64,000 nucleotides of DNA from Haloarcula marismortui ATCC 43049. Lineage in GTDB: Archaea > Halobacteriota > Halobacteria > Halobacteriales > Haloarculaceae. Every line of letters starts with the position of its first letter. The stretch's first letter is position 1. The position numbers were made by a program, and so were the translations under genes. The notes under the pieces were generated by a model. That model was not told the origin of the DNA. It saw only the letters and a list, made by a program, of their open reading frames with translations, and ran no database searches. Positions 18,034 to 26,416 of the stretch are shown in pieces. The stretch lies in the NCBI RefSeq assembly GCF_000011085.1, contig NC_006396.1, forward strand, positions 62,001 to 126,000, given 5' to 3'.

Positions 18034-18101
18034 CGACTGTTTAGTTAAAAGTACATGGTTTTTGATAAAGGATTAAGTACTGTGTAGTGGTAGCAGATAC
18101 C

Positions 18102-18833
18102 ATGGAGCTGACAGAGCCACTGCAGTTCGACCACGAGGACAGACGGGACATCTACGAGTACGTCGAATCACACGGGTCTGTAGGACCGAGAGGCGCTCGG
18201 TCGGCGCTACAGATGGACCCGCGACCGTTCGGCCATCACGTTGCGATACTCAAACGCGACGGCGTACTGGAGGAGATCGACGGGGAACTCCGCGTCGCCT
18301 ACAACGACACCGTCGAGGAGGAGTTCGAGGCCGACGACATCGAGTTCACCATTCGGCAGGCCCGTCAGGAGGACCTGACCGGCCTTGTCGGGGCCATCCG
18401 AGCCGCTATCGGCGGCGGCGAGTACGTCGACGCGGAGACCGTCGCCGACGTGGTGGACAGCGAGGGCGTGCTGCTCCGGCACAACGAGCTGGAGTCACGC
18501 ATCTTCTTCGTCGCCTGCATCAACGACGACGTGGTCGGGTGGGTCCACCTCAAACATCCCGAAGTTGAGAAGCTCAGTCACACGGCAGAGCTAACGCTGG
18601 GTGTGCTCGAACGGTATCGGGGCCATGGCATCGGCTCGCAGTTACTCGCCCGGGGCACCGAGTGGGCGGCGTCGAACGGCTACGAGAAGCTGTACAACTC
18701 TGTCCCATCGACGAACGAGGACGCAATCGAGTTCCTCGAAGACCACGGCTGGGACACTGACGCCATCCGTGAGGACCACTACAAGTTCGGCGACGAGTAC
18801 GCCGACGAGGTGATGATGGAAATTGACCTCTAA
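18102..18833 (+). CDS. Winged-helix/GNAT acetyltransferase fusion
   Basis: 243 residues from ATG 18102. An AT-rich TTTTTGATAAAGG element lies at about 18059-18071. Residues 1-65 look like a winged helix (RRDIYEYVESHGSVGPRGARSALQMDPRPFGHHVAILKRDGVLEEI). Residues 75-240 form a GNAT N-acetyltransferase domain, with acetyl-CoA binding motif LGVLERYRGHGIGSQLLARGTEWAASNGYEKLY and EFLEDHGW. Such fusions can couple DNA binding to acetylation of a small molecule or protein, but the substrate is unknown. Its 3' end overlaps the opposite-strand LLM oxidoreductase by 4 bp. Confidence 0.82.
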   Translation: MELTEPLQFDHEDRRDIYEYVESHGSVGPRGARSALQMDPRPFGHHVAILKRDGVLEEIDGELRVAYNDTVEEEFEADDIEFTIRQARQEDLTGLVGAIRAAIGGGEYVDAETVADVVDSEGVLLRHNELESRIFFVACINDDVVGWVHLKHPEVEKLSHTAELTLGVLERYRGHGIGSQLLARGTEWAASNGYEKLYNSVPSTNEDAIEFLEDHGWDTDAIREDHYKFGDEYADEVMMEIDL

Positions 18834-19804
18834 TTCGGCCCCAGCGCCCGAATTGTCTTCCGAGCCAGCTCCCCGTCGACCTGCTGTGGCACAGTTAGCA
18901 GAAGCCGGTCGATGACAGCTCTGTCCGCAATTTTATCCCGTTTCTCTCGCGCCTGTTCCGGCGTCCCGGCGATGCCGAGATCAGCCGTCATTTCGTCAGT
19001 GACGAGCTCCGTCGCCTCGCCGCGGTCACCCGCCTGCCAGGCGTCGGCGATGCGCTCCGCTCGGTCCGGATACGTCTCCGCAACAGCCCGGCGGTACCCC
19101 TCGCCGCTGCCGACGTAGTAGGCGATGTGTTGCCGGAGTTCCTCGGTCGCTCGCTCGGAATCCTCGTGGACAACTGCCGGCACGTACGGTGCAACGGTGA
19201 TGTCGTCTGGGTCCCGGTCAGCGTCGCGTGCCGTCTCTGCGATGTAGTCGAACGCCGACTCCAGTTCGGAGAACGCAATCATGTGGGGCAGCCAGCCGTC
19301 AGCGAGTCTGGCGACGACTCGCCTGTTCGCCGGCCCGAGGGCGGCGTGGTACACCGGCACGTCACGGTCTAGCGGCGGCACGCCCCTGACCGAGACCGCC
19401 TCACCGTCGTAGGTCACCCGCTCGTCGCCCGTCATGAGTTGTTTGATGATATCGATCGTCTCGTGGGCGCGACGGACCGGTCGCTCGAACTCCATGCTGT
19501 GCATATTCTCGATGGACCGGGCTGTACTCGTTCCCAGCCCCAGCACTGCCCGTCCGTCCGAGACCCTGTCGAGGGTCGTCGCTGTCATCGCCAGCACGGC
19601 CGGTGACCGTGAGAAGACGTTGAGTATCGCGCTGCCGATCTCGATATCGTCGGTCCGTGTCGCGATATCCGTGAGTTCGACAACGGAGCTAGCGCCCCAC
19701 AGTTCGTTCAGCCAGACCGAATCGTAGCCGTGTCCTTCGGCTTCGACGGCCAGCTCGATTGTGCTGTGGTCATCAACGCGTGGCACGACGACTCCTAGAT
19801 GCAT
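18830..19804 (-). CDS. LLM-class F420-dependent oxidoreductase
   Basis: 324 residues. The luciferase-like TIM-barrel signature is clear: MHLGVVVPRVDDHSTIELAVEAEGHGYDSVWLNELWG, EIGSAILNVFSRSPAVLAMTATTLDRVSDGRAVLGLGTS and VPVYHAALGPANRRVVARLADGWLPHM. These enzymes use reduced F420 or FMN. In haloarchaea, which make F420, members of this subgroup are usually assigned to F420. The N-terminal Met is 25-30 bp downstream of a TTTATTAGG TATA-like box (about 19830-19838), suggesting a leaderless message. The substrate is unknown. It is convergent with the GNAT gene. Confidence 0.88.
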   Translation of the reverse strand: MHLGVVVPRVDDHSTIELAVEAEGHGYDSVWLNELWGASSVVELTDIATRTDDIEIGSAILNVFSRSPAVLAMTATTLDRVSDGRAVLGLGTSTARSIENMHSMEFERPVRRAHETIDIIKQLMTGDERVTYDGEAVSVRGVPPLDRDVPVYHAALGPANRRVVARLADGWLPHMIAFSELESAFDYIAETARDADRDPDDITVAPYVPAVVHEDSERATEELRQHIAYYVGSGEGYRRAVAETYPDRAERIADAWQAGDRGEATELVTDEMTADLGIAGTPEQAREKRDKIADRAVIDRLLLTVPQQVDGELARKTIRALGPN

Positions 19805-19879
19805 GGTGTGACCGACTGTTGGAAACCTAATAAAGAATCGTGTTAATATCGTCCCAGCGTCTCACAGCCACCGCCGCGC

Positions 19880-21481
19880 TCACTCCTGGCCGATCATCCG
19901 CTCCTGCTCTTGCCAGTACTCTTCGCGGAGTTCGTACTTCTGGATTTTCCCAGTCGCCGTTTCAGGAAGCGAGTCCCGGAAGTCGATGCCTGCAGGGACC
20001 TTGTAGCTCGCGACGCGTTCTCTGAGGAATTCGAGGATATCCTGTTCGGTCGCGTCGCTGTCGGCCGTCGGGACGACAATTGCCATCGGGGTCTCGCCCC
20101 AGTCCTCACTCGGAGTTGGAATGACCGCGGCTTTCAGGACACCGGGGTGGTCGTACAGTTCGTCCTCCAGTTCGATCGAGGAGATGTTTTCGCCGCCAGA
20201 GATGATGATGTCCTTCCGGCGGTCCATGATCTGTATCATCCCGTCCTCGTCCCACGCCGCGAGGTCCCCAGTGTGGAAGTACCCCTCGGCGCGGTCGTTG
20301 AATGCTTCCTCGGTGATCTCGGGTTTGTTGAGATAGCGGTCCATTACCTGGTTGCCCTGCACCACGACCTCGCCGATCGTCGCCCCGTCGCGTGGCACGT
20401 CGGTCCCGTCCTCGTCGACGATTCGGATGTCGGTACACAGCGTCTCTGAGCCCTGCTTGACCTTGAGTTCACGGCCCCGTTCGGCGATACGCCGCGGGGA
20501 GTTGCTGGTCGTGATGATCGGGGCCGTCTCGGTCAGGCCGTAGATGTGGATGATTCGCCAGCCAAACTCGTCTTCGACGCGCTCGATGGTCGCCGTCGCC
20601 GGGGCGCTGCCGGCCGTCGCGATCCGCACGTCGCGGTCCCCCTGTGTCACTACGTCGCCGTCGTTTGCTCGGTAGTGCTGAATGAGCTTGTTCAGCACCG
20701 TCGGCGCGCCACACATGAACGACACGTCGTACTCGCGGACCCGACGGAAGGTGTCCGCGGCGTCGAAGGTCCGCTGACAGACGTGCGTCCCGCCGGTCCC
20801 GGTGATAGCGTAGGTGTGGCCCCAGCCGTTGCAGTGGAACATCGGGAGCGTCCAGAGGTACGTGTCGTCGTCGCGTATCTCCATGTGCTGATTGAGCACC
20901 AGCGAGTGCCAGCTTTCGGTCCGATGGGTCCTGACCACGCCCTTCGGGTCCCCTGTTGTGCCGGACGTGTAGTTGATGCTGGCGTCGTCGTCCTCGGCCA
21001 TCTCCGGTCGGTCCGGTTCGGCTGTCGGCTGCCCATCGAGGATACCGCTGTACGCCTCCCACTCCCCGTCGATACGGTCGGGCTCGTAGCCGATGAACGT
21101 CTCCGCAGGGATGTCGTCCCGTACCGGCTGGACCTTCTCCGCGAAGTCGTAGTCGGCGATGACCGTCGCGGCTTCACAGTCGTTCAGAATATACTCGATT
21201 TTCGCGGGGTCGAGCCGGTAGTTCAGCGGGACGAACACCGCGCCGAGTTTGTTTGTCGCGTACAGCGTCTCGATGAAGTAGTGTGTGTTCGGCGCGAGGA
21301 GGGCCACGCGACTCCCCTTTGAGACGCCCCGGTCCGACAGCGCGTGTGCCAACTGGTTGACCCGCTCGTTTACCTCCGCGTACGTGTACTCGGTGCCGTC
21401 ATGGGCGACGATACCGGTCACGTCGTCGTAGATGTCCGCTGCACGGTCGATGAAGTCGGTGGTGAGCATCTCGCGTTTCAT
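19880..21481 (-). CDS. AMP-forming acyl-CoA synthetase (long/medium-chain fatty acid-CoA ligase family)
   Basis: 533 residues from ATG 21481; an upstream TTG is not preferred. AMP-binding motifs are INYTSGTTGDPKGVVRTHRT (P-loop), HIYGLTETAPI, GYFHTGDLAAWDEDGMIQIMDRRKDIIISGGENISSIELEDEL and C-terminal ATGKIQKYELREEYW, which contains the catalytic Lys. It activates a carboxylic acid as an adenylate and then a CoA thioester. The ANL family is broad, and the substrate (fatty or aromatic acid) cannot be assigned. A very AT-rich TATA region (AAATATAATAATAATT, about 21514-21530) lies upstream. No beta-oxidation genes are adjacent, although the Etf module is about 2 kb away. Confidence 0.9.
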   Translation of the reverse strand: MKREMLTTDFIDRAADIYDDVTGIVAHDGTEYTYAEVNERVNQLAHALSDRGVSKGSRVALLAPNTHYFIETLYATNKLGAVFVPLNYRLDPAKIEYILNDCEAATVIADYDFAEKVQPVRDDIPAETFIGYEPDRIDGEWEAYSGILDGQPTAEPDRPEMAEDDDASINYTSGTTGDPKGVVRTHRTESWHSLVLNQHMEIRDDDTYLWTLPMFHCNGWGHTYAITGTGGTHVCQRTFDAADTFRRVREYDVSFMCGAPTVLNKLIQHYRANDGDVVTQGDRDVRIATAGSAPATATIERVEDEFGWRIIHIYGLTETAPIITTSNSPRRIAERGRELKVKQGSETLCTDIRIVDEDGTDVPRDGATIGEVVVQGNQVMDRYLNKPEITEEAFNDRAEGYFHTGDLAAWDEDGMIQIMDRRKDIIISGGENISSIELEDELYDHPGVLKAAVIPTPSEDWGETPMAIVVPTADSDATEQDILEFLRERVASYKVPAGIDFRDSLPETATGKIQKYELREEYWQEQERMIGQE

Positions 21482-21604
21482 GATAACATGCCTCAATTGT
21501 CGTATTCAAACCCAATTATTATTATATTTTCTTCGTGAACGTTTGACACCCTCTTAGCTCGGTACCTACGTGTGAATTAAAGCGTCAATTTCTGCGACAG
21601 CAGT

Positions 21605-21769
21605 CTATGGCCACTCGTCCTCCTGGCCGTCCATCGGCGCTGGGACGACGCCGTCCTTCTGCGCCCAGACGCGAGCGTGGGCCGGACACACGTCTCGGTT
21701 CGCGTCCCAGGGGATGTGGAGTTCGACCGCGGCCTCGTTTTCGCAGCCGTCCTCCGCACACTGTGTCAT
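21605..21769 (-). CDS. 54-residue zinc-finger-like small protein
   Basis: A 54-residue protein beginning MTQCAEDGCENEAAVELHIPWDANRDVCPAHARVWA. The pattern C-x4-C ... C-x2-H matches a small treble-clef/zinc knuckle, with Cys4, Cys9, Cys28 and His31 as likely ligands. Its ATG overlaps the stop of the preceding DUF456 gene (ATGA), which supports translational coupling in the tmcA operon. It probably binds zinc and perhaps nucleic acid or a partner protein; no function is known to me. Small zinc-finger proteins of this sort are common and mostly unannotated in haloarchaea. Confidence 0.75.
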   Translation of the reverse strand: MTQCAEDGCENEAAVELHIPWDANRDVCPAHARVWAQKDGVVPAPMDGQEDEWP

Positions 21770-22263
21770 AGAAGCGCGACGGCAATCATGGTGACCAGTA
21801 TCGACGCGGTCAGCAAGGCCTGGACGACGCCGGAGGCCAGCATTCCGACGGTGGTTACCAGCGCGGCCTTCGCGCTCCCTCTGGCGTCCTCCTGCCGATA
21901 GAACTCGACGACGAACACCGTCCCGGCGACGCCCAGCAGGATGCCGAGCGGGCCGGTGACGAAAAAGAGAACGAGCGCTACGACGCCGGCGAGGGCTGCC
22001 GTCCAGTTCGACGCCCCGCCAACGCGTGCAGCAACGGCTCCGCCCGCGATATCGACGGCCCACGTCAGCAGGCCAACCAGCGTCAACAGGGCCAGCAAGA
22101 GCGTCCCGGGGTCGGTCATGCCGCTGGCGACCCAGTAGAGATAGACGCCGGCGAGCGAGACGAGCGCGCCGGGGACTTGGGGCGTGAGGCTACCGATGAC
22201 ACCGCCGACTAGCAGGGCGAACGCGAGCACGAACAGCAGCGCTTCGAGGCCAAGCAGGCTCAT
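21766..22263 (-). CDS. DUF456 family membrane protein
   Basis: 165 residues from ATG 22263, which overlaps the tmcA stop by 4 bp (ATGA). The protein is almost entirely hydrophobic, with about four or five transmembrane helices and glycine-rich turns (GGVIGSLTPQVPGALVSLAGVYLYWVASG, FFVTGPLGILLGVAGTVFVVEFYRQED), which matches DUF456. The family function is unknown. A longer upstream reading frame lies within tmcA and is rejected. It is the middle gene of a three-gene overlapping operon. Confidence 0.85.
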   Translation of the reverse strand: MSLLGLEALLFVLAFALLVGGVIGSLTPQVPGALVSLAGVYLYWVASGMTDPGTLLLALLTLVGLLTWAVDIAGGAVAARVGGASNWTAALAGVVALVLFFVTGPLGILLGVAGTVFVVEFYRQEDARGSAKAALVTTVGMLASGVVQALLTASILVTMIAVALL

Positions 22264-24497
22264 AGGTGTCTGTCGAGTTCCTCCTGTACCCAAGGGTCGC
22301 CGTACAGACGCGTCAACCTTTCGACTATTCCGCCGAGGGTACGCATGCACTCACGCTCAGAGACGAACGCCAGTTCCTCGGTGACAGTTGACCATGGATG
22401 TGCCTGCAAGACCTTTCGGACAAGCAGGCGTTCTTCCCGCGGCGAGAGCGCGGTCGCGTCGGCTGGGTGCGACAGGTGTCGGCGGGTGAGGTCACGGAAC
22501 GGCTTCGGGTTCGTGTCGAGAACCGACGCGCCGCCGGGGACGCCGGCAACCAGCCGCCATTCCCACTCTGAGAGCGATACCGGCCGCTCGCCGTCGGTCG
22601 CTCGAAGCACGGCTCGAACCACGTCGGGGTCACAGTCGTCGAGTGGGTCCGACAGCACCGCCGCGATTCGGTCCTGAAACCACTCCCTGTGGCGCGCCGC
22701 GAGCGCCGCCGCGTCGTCGGAACAGGGGTCGAGCATCACGACGGAGTACTCGCCGCTGGTCGCGTTCCGTGAGGTTGCGAGGTGGACGGTGTTGTAGCCG
22801 TTATCCGCCCAGAAGCGGACGAGTTCCGGCGTTGCACCGTAGCTGACCCCAACCCAGTCCACATGGTCGGCGAACTCCGCTCTGATTTCCGAGAGGAGTT
22901 TGGAGCCGAGTCCACGGGACCGGACCGCAGCGTGGGTTGCGATGCGGAGGACTCGCTGGCCGACCGGAACCCCGGCGGCTTCGTCCCGGAGTTGTGTCGA
23001 TAGCACGTCTGGGAGCATATTCCCGCGAACGCGTCCGCCTTCGTACATCGTAGCCCGGGTCGACGCCGAGAGCCCGCCTTCCTGTGCCAGCAACGCCACT
23101 GCAACGACGTGGCCTTCGTGGGTCAGCGCCCGGACGGTGAGGTTCGGTGCATCAAGCAGTCGGGCCAGGTCCGAGGGTTCCGTCCGGTAATGCGCCAGCA
23201 CGAGCAGGCCGAACACCTCCCGGAGCAGGTGCGTGTCGGCGAGCAGGTCAGCCGCCGACAGCTGTCGGTACTCCACGGTCTCCGGCGTCGCGTCTTCGAT
23301 AAGCTGGTCGACCGGCGGGCGCGCGTCCAGCAACAGCGCCCGGAACGCCCACACCTCCACAGGGTCGGCGTCGCTGTATCGAATCGGCGTCGTCATCGAC
23401 ACGTCGGTGACGGCGAGGTCGCTTTCGGCAAGTCGGTCACGGAACCGGACGGAGAAGCCCCGGCCTGCCCCCTCGTAGCCGTGGACGGTCGTGGCGAAGG
23501 TGACCGCTGGCGCGTCGAGGAACTGTTCGAGTCGCCGGACCGGCAGGGCTGCGGCCTCGTCGACGATGACCACGTCGGGACCATCCGGAAGCGATGCCGC
23601 TTCGTCCGGCGGCGCATACCGCACGCAGCCCGCCCCTGCAACGTCGAGCCGCTGGGGGTCTGACGAACGGTCGCGCGTGAAGTCGACGCCGAACGCCTCC
23701 AGCAGGTGTGCCGCCCGCACGAACACCTCGGCGGCGCTCCGGTACTGCGGCCCGGTCACCAGTACGTCCCTGTCCGCCGCGGCGAGGTTTCCGGCAGCCA
23801 GCCCGGCGGCGCTGGATTTCCCTCGCCCCCGGTCGGCCTCGACCACGACTGCCTCGCCGGCGGTCTGCAGGGACTCGAACGCCTGGACCGCGTCGCGCTG
23901 GTCGTCGGTGAGACACTGAGCGTAGGTCTCAGAGCGAAACCACGCGTCGGTTGGCGGGGTCGGGCTTGGAACCGGGCGGCTCGGTGGCGGGTCCGTCAGG
24001 CCGTCCTGCTCGACAGTGCCCCTGTCGACGTCGACGATAGCGATACCTCGGTGTGCTCGCAACGTTTCGACGAACCGACGGCGGAAGTGGCCGCTCACGT
24101 CCTCGACGCCGAAGGGCGGGACTGCGAGCGAGGCGTCGAACCCATCGCGTTCCTCGGGCCACGTCTCCAGCGGCGGCGCGAGGAGGACGTAGAGGCCGCC
24201 GCCGTCGACCGCACCGACGGTCCGCCCGACCGCGTCCGGCCGCAGTTCCTCGTGGGCGTCGAAGACGACAGCCGTCCGCGTCCGGCCGAGAAGCTCCTCG
24301 GCACGGGACTGGTCGTGGTGTTCACAGTCGAGGAACGGCTCCGGACCGACGACGGTCGTCTCCGCGCTGGGAACGTCCGCCAAATCGAGCGCTGTTGCCG
24401 CTCGCTCCCGCGTCCGGTCGGGGTCGCCCGCCAGAACGAGTAGCCGCCGCTCGTTCGCGCGGCGGGCCTCCGCTCGAAGCGAGCGCGCGATGTCCAT
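22260..24497 (-). CDS. tmcA: tRNA(Met) cytidine acetyltransferase TmcA
   Basis: 745 residues from ATG 24497, starting MDIARSLRAEARRANERR; an apparent N-terminal extension to 25184 is the shadow of the divergent gene and is rejected. Domains in order: N-terminal TmcA domain (1-190); helicase-like ATPase with Walker A EADRGRGKSSAAG and Walker B VVIVDEAAALPV; GNAT domain with acetyl-CoA loop RVLRIATHAAVRSRGLGSKLL; and a C-terminal tRNA-binding part. The enzyme makes N4-acetylcytidine at the tRNA-Met wobble base, and in archaea related enzymes act on other RNAs too. It heads a three-gene operon joined by ATGA overlaps. It is divergent from the nitronate monooxygenase-like gene. Confidence 0.95.
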   Translation of the reverse strand: MDIARSLRAEARRANERRLLVLAGDPDRTRERAATALDLADVPSAETTVVGPEPFLDCEHHDQSRAEELLGRTRTAVVFDAHEELRPDAVGRTVGAVDGGGLYVLLAPPLETWPEERDGFDASLAVPPFGVEDVSGHFRRRFVETLRAHRGIAIVDVDRGTVEQDGLTDPPPSRPVPSPTPPTDAWFRSETYAQCLTDDQRDAVQAFESLQTAGEAVVVEADRGRGKSSAAGLAAGNLAAADRDVLVTGPQYRSAAEVFVRAAHLLEAFGVDFTRDRSSDPQRLDVAGAGCVRYAPPDEAASLPDGPDVVIVDEAAALPVRRLEQFLDAPAVTFATTVHGYEGAGRGFSVRFRDRLAESDLAVTDVSMTTPIRYSDADPVEVWAFRALLLDARPPVDQLIEDATPETVEYRQLSAADLLADTHLLREVFGLLVLAHYRTEPSDLARLLDAPNLTVRALTHEGHVVAVALLAQEGGLSASTRATMYEGGRVRGNMLPDVLSTQLRDEAAGVPVGQRVLRIATHAAVRSRGLGSKLLSEIRAEFADHVDWVGVSYGATPELVRFWADNGYNTVHLATSRNATSGEYSVVMLDPCSDDAAALAARHREWFQDRIAAVLSDPLDDCDPDVVRAVLRATDGERPVSLSEWEWRLVAGVPGGASVLDTNPKPFRDLTRRHLSHPADATALSPREERLLVRKVLQAHPWSTVTEELAFVSERECMRTLGGIVERLTRLYGDPWVQEELDRHL

Positions 24498-24585
24498 ACC
24501 GGTGGTGGCGGACGCGCCAGTATGGACCTGACGGTCACGGCGCTCCCCAGGTACGCTTTTTATCGGACCGGACACAGTCGTCGGC

Positions 24586-25599
24586 ATGGCTCCCCTCCAG
24601 ACCCCGCTCTGTTCCGAGATCGGTATCGACCACCCAGTCGTGCAGGCACCAGTCGGGAGCGTCTCGACGCCGTCCCTGGCCGCAGCAGTCGCTGACGCGG
24701 GCGGCCTCGGGATGCTGGCGATGTCGTGGCGTGAGGCCGACGCGATCCGAGACGCGTACACGGACGCTGCAAACGCGACTGACGGCGTGGTCGGCGTCAA
24801 CGTCGTCCTCGACGAGTCCACAGGTGTGCTCTCGCCGTCGGCCTGTCTCGACGCCTGTCTGGACGCTGGCGCACCGGTTGTCTCCTTCTCATTTGGCGAT
24901 GCCGGGCCGTACATCGACCGGGTCCACGAGGTCGGCGGGACGGTGATGGTCACGGTTGCCAGCGCTGCCGAGGCCAGGGCGGCCGTCGACGCCGGGGCCG
25001 ACGTAGTGGTCGCACAGGGCCGGGAGGCTGGTGGCCACGTCCAGAGCGACGTGACGACGATGTCGTTGCTCCCGCGGGTGGCCGACGGGGTTCCGGTCCC
25101 GGTCGTCGCGGCCGGCGGTCTCGGGGATGGTCGCGGCCTCGCGGCGGCGCTGACGCTGGATGCTGACGGCGGCTGGTTCGGCACTCGGTTCGTGGCGACC
25201 GAAGAATCAGGCGCGCACGAGGCATACCGGCAACAAATCGTTGACGCGCCAGAGACGGCGACGCGGTTTACCGACCTGTTCGACCGGGGCTGGCCGGACC
25301 AGCCACACCGAGTCCTCGAAACCGACGAGGTCCGACAGCAGGCCGGTGCCGATTCAGGTGGGGAAAGCGACGGTAGCGACCCCGAACAAATTGCACAGAT
25401 GCCCGACGGCGAGCCGATTAGTCGGTTTGCTGATATGCCCCCGCTTGCGGGGATGACCGGCGATGTCGAGGCCCTGCCACACTACGCCGGGCAAAGCACC
25501 GGTCTCGCACAGGACGTCCGGCCCGCCGGTGAGGTGGTGGCCCGTCTCGTCTCGGACGCGCGGGCCGCGCTGGCCGATGCGTCGGCGGCCGCGGAATAG
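24586..25599 (+). CDS. Nitronate monooxygenase / enoyl-ACP reductase II-like FMN enzyme
   Basis: 337 residues. A TIM-barrel FMN-binding protein with HPVVQAPVGSVSTPSLAAAVADAGGLGML at the N-terminus, ADVVVAQGREAGGHVQSDVTTMSLLPRVADGVPVPVVAAGGLGDGRGLAAAL (the phosphate-binding GG and His region) and WFGTRFVATEES. These are hallmarks of the 2-nitropropane dioxygenase/nitronate monooxygenase and FabK family. Haloarchaea lack bacterial fatty-acid synthase, so FabK function is unlikely. Nitronate detoxification or another FMN oxidoreductase role is more plausible. A TATA-like CTTTTTATC at 24556-24564 precedes the ATG by about 27 bp. Confidence 0.85.
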   Translation: MAPLQTPLCSEIGIDHPVVQAPVGSVSTPSLAAAVADAGGLGMLAMSWREADAIRDAYTDAANATDGVVGVNVVLDESTGVLSPSACLDACLDAGAPVVSFSFGDAGPYIDRVHEVGGTVMVTVASAAEARAAVDAGADVVVAQGREAGGHVQSDVTTMSLLPRVADGVPVPVVAAGGLGDGRGLAAALTLDADGGWFGTRFVATEESGAHEAYRQQIVDAPETATRFTDLFDRGWPDQPHRVLETDEVRQQAGADSGGESDGSDPEQIAQMPDGEPISRFADMPPLAGMTGDVEALPHYAGQSTGLAQDVRPAGEVVARLVSDARAALADASAAAE

Positions 25600-25656
25600 G
25601 CAGACCCCCCGACAGCACCCGTGTGGCGGGCTGGCACGGGATTTCGGCTTCGAAAG

Positions 25657-25812
25657 CGCTTTTAGGGCCGGTAGCACAGAATGGGGTACAGCCTGCGCCG
25701 AGTTGATGATGCTCCCAGCCTTTTCAGGATACACACCATCACGGTGTGACGGGCCTCGCGGCCCGGACACGGCGGGGGAGCCTGAGCTCGCGCGCAGGAG
25801 GTGAACATACAA
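25657..25812 (+). promoter_or_regulatory. L7Ae operon promoter and box C/D-like kink-turn leader
   Basis: TATA-like GCTTTTAG at 25657-25664 predicts a start near 25685. In the leader, a 9-bp outer stem (25695-25703 with 25786-25795, one bulged C) encloses box C-like TGATGA at 25704-25709 and box D CTGA at 25782-25785. These are followed inward by a perfect 6-bp stem GCTCCC/GGGAGC (25711-25716 with 25776-25781). Two perfect hairpins cap the fold: CACACC/GGTGTG (25732-25748) and GGGCC/GGCCC (25751-25764). The 3' strand of the outer stem touches the Shine-Dalgarno AGGAGGTGA (25796-25804). L7Ae binds exactly this kind of kink-turn, so autoregulation is the obvious reading. The box C purine is U here. 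Confidence 0.7.
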
Positions 25813-26175
25813 ATGCCAGTATACGTAGATTTCGACGTTCCCGCGGACCTCGAAGACGACGCCCTTGAGGCGCTCGAGGTTGCCCGGGACACAGGCGCAG
25901 TAAAGAAGGGTACAAACGAGACGACCAAGTCCATCGAGCGCGGCTCCGCTGAGCTCGTCTTCGTCGCCGAAGACGTCCAGCCCGAGGAAATCGTCATGCA
26001 CATTCCGGAGCTTGCCGACGAGAAGGGCGTTCCCTTCATCTTCGTCGAGCAGCAGGACGACCTCGGTCACGCCGCCGGGCTCGAAGTCGGCTCGGCCGCT
26101 GCAGCCGTCACCGACGCCGGTGAGGCTGACGCCGATGTCGAGGACATCGCCGACAAGGTCGAGGAGCTTCGGTGA
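25813..26175 (+). CDS. rpl7ae: Ribosomal protein L7Ae / box C/D and RNase P subunit
   Basis: 120 residues from ATG 25813, eight bases after a strong AGGAGGTGA; an in-frame GTG at 25801 overlaps that site and is rejected. The L7Ae RNA-binding motif is visible: [72 protein letters not shown]. The NETTK segment contacts the tandem G-A pairs of kink-turns and VGSAAA the flipped base. It is part of the large ribosomal subunit, box C/D and H/ACA guide RNPs, and archaeal RNase P. It is first in a conserved operon with S28e, L24e and Ndk. Confidence 0.96.
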
Positions 26176-26186
26176 GGTGACCTCGG

Positions 26187-26414
26187 ATGAGCGCTGAGGA
26201 ATCCGAAAGCAGCGGTTCCACGCCCGCCGAGGTTATCGAAGTCGTGGGCCGGACGGGGATGCACGGCGAGGCCATGCAGGTCAAGTGCCGCATCCGCGAA
26301 GGCGAGAATCAGGGGCGCATCATCACGCGCAACGTTCTCGGCCCGGTCCGCGAAGGTGACGTGCTTCAGCTCCGCGAGACGGCTCGCGAAGCCGACACCA
26401 TCGGAGGGCAGTAA
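26187..26414 (+). CDS. rps28e: Ribosomal protein S28e
   Basis: 75 residues, [69 protein letters not shown]. The OB-fold core and the [17 protein letters not shown] signature are those of archaeal/eukaryotic S28e of the small subunit. A GAGGTGA Shine-Dalgarno lies at 26174-26180, ahead of the ATG. It is the second gene of the L7Ae operon and is 2 bp from L24e. The first ~10 residues are an acidic/serine-rich halophilic extension. Confidence 0.96.
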   Translation: MSAEESESSGSTPAEVIEVVGRTGMHGEAMQVKCRIREGENQGRIITRNVLGPVREGDVLQLRETAREADTIGGQ

Positions 26415-26416
26415 CC

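Noticed and set aside
24468-24492. GCTCGAAGCGAGC string near the tmcA start as part of the dispersed element
   Set aside because: It is a plain palindrome within codons of tmcA (R-A-E-A-R-R), with a different loop.
24498-25184. N-terminal extension of TmcA on the minus strand
   Set aside because: It is low-complexity Ala/Pro/Arg/Thr sequence antisense to the nitronate monooxygenase-like gene; TmcA starts at MDIARSL.
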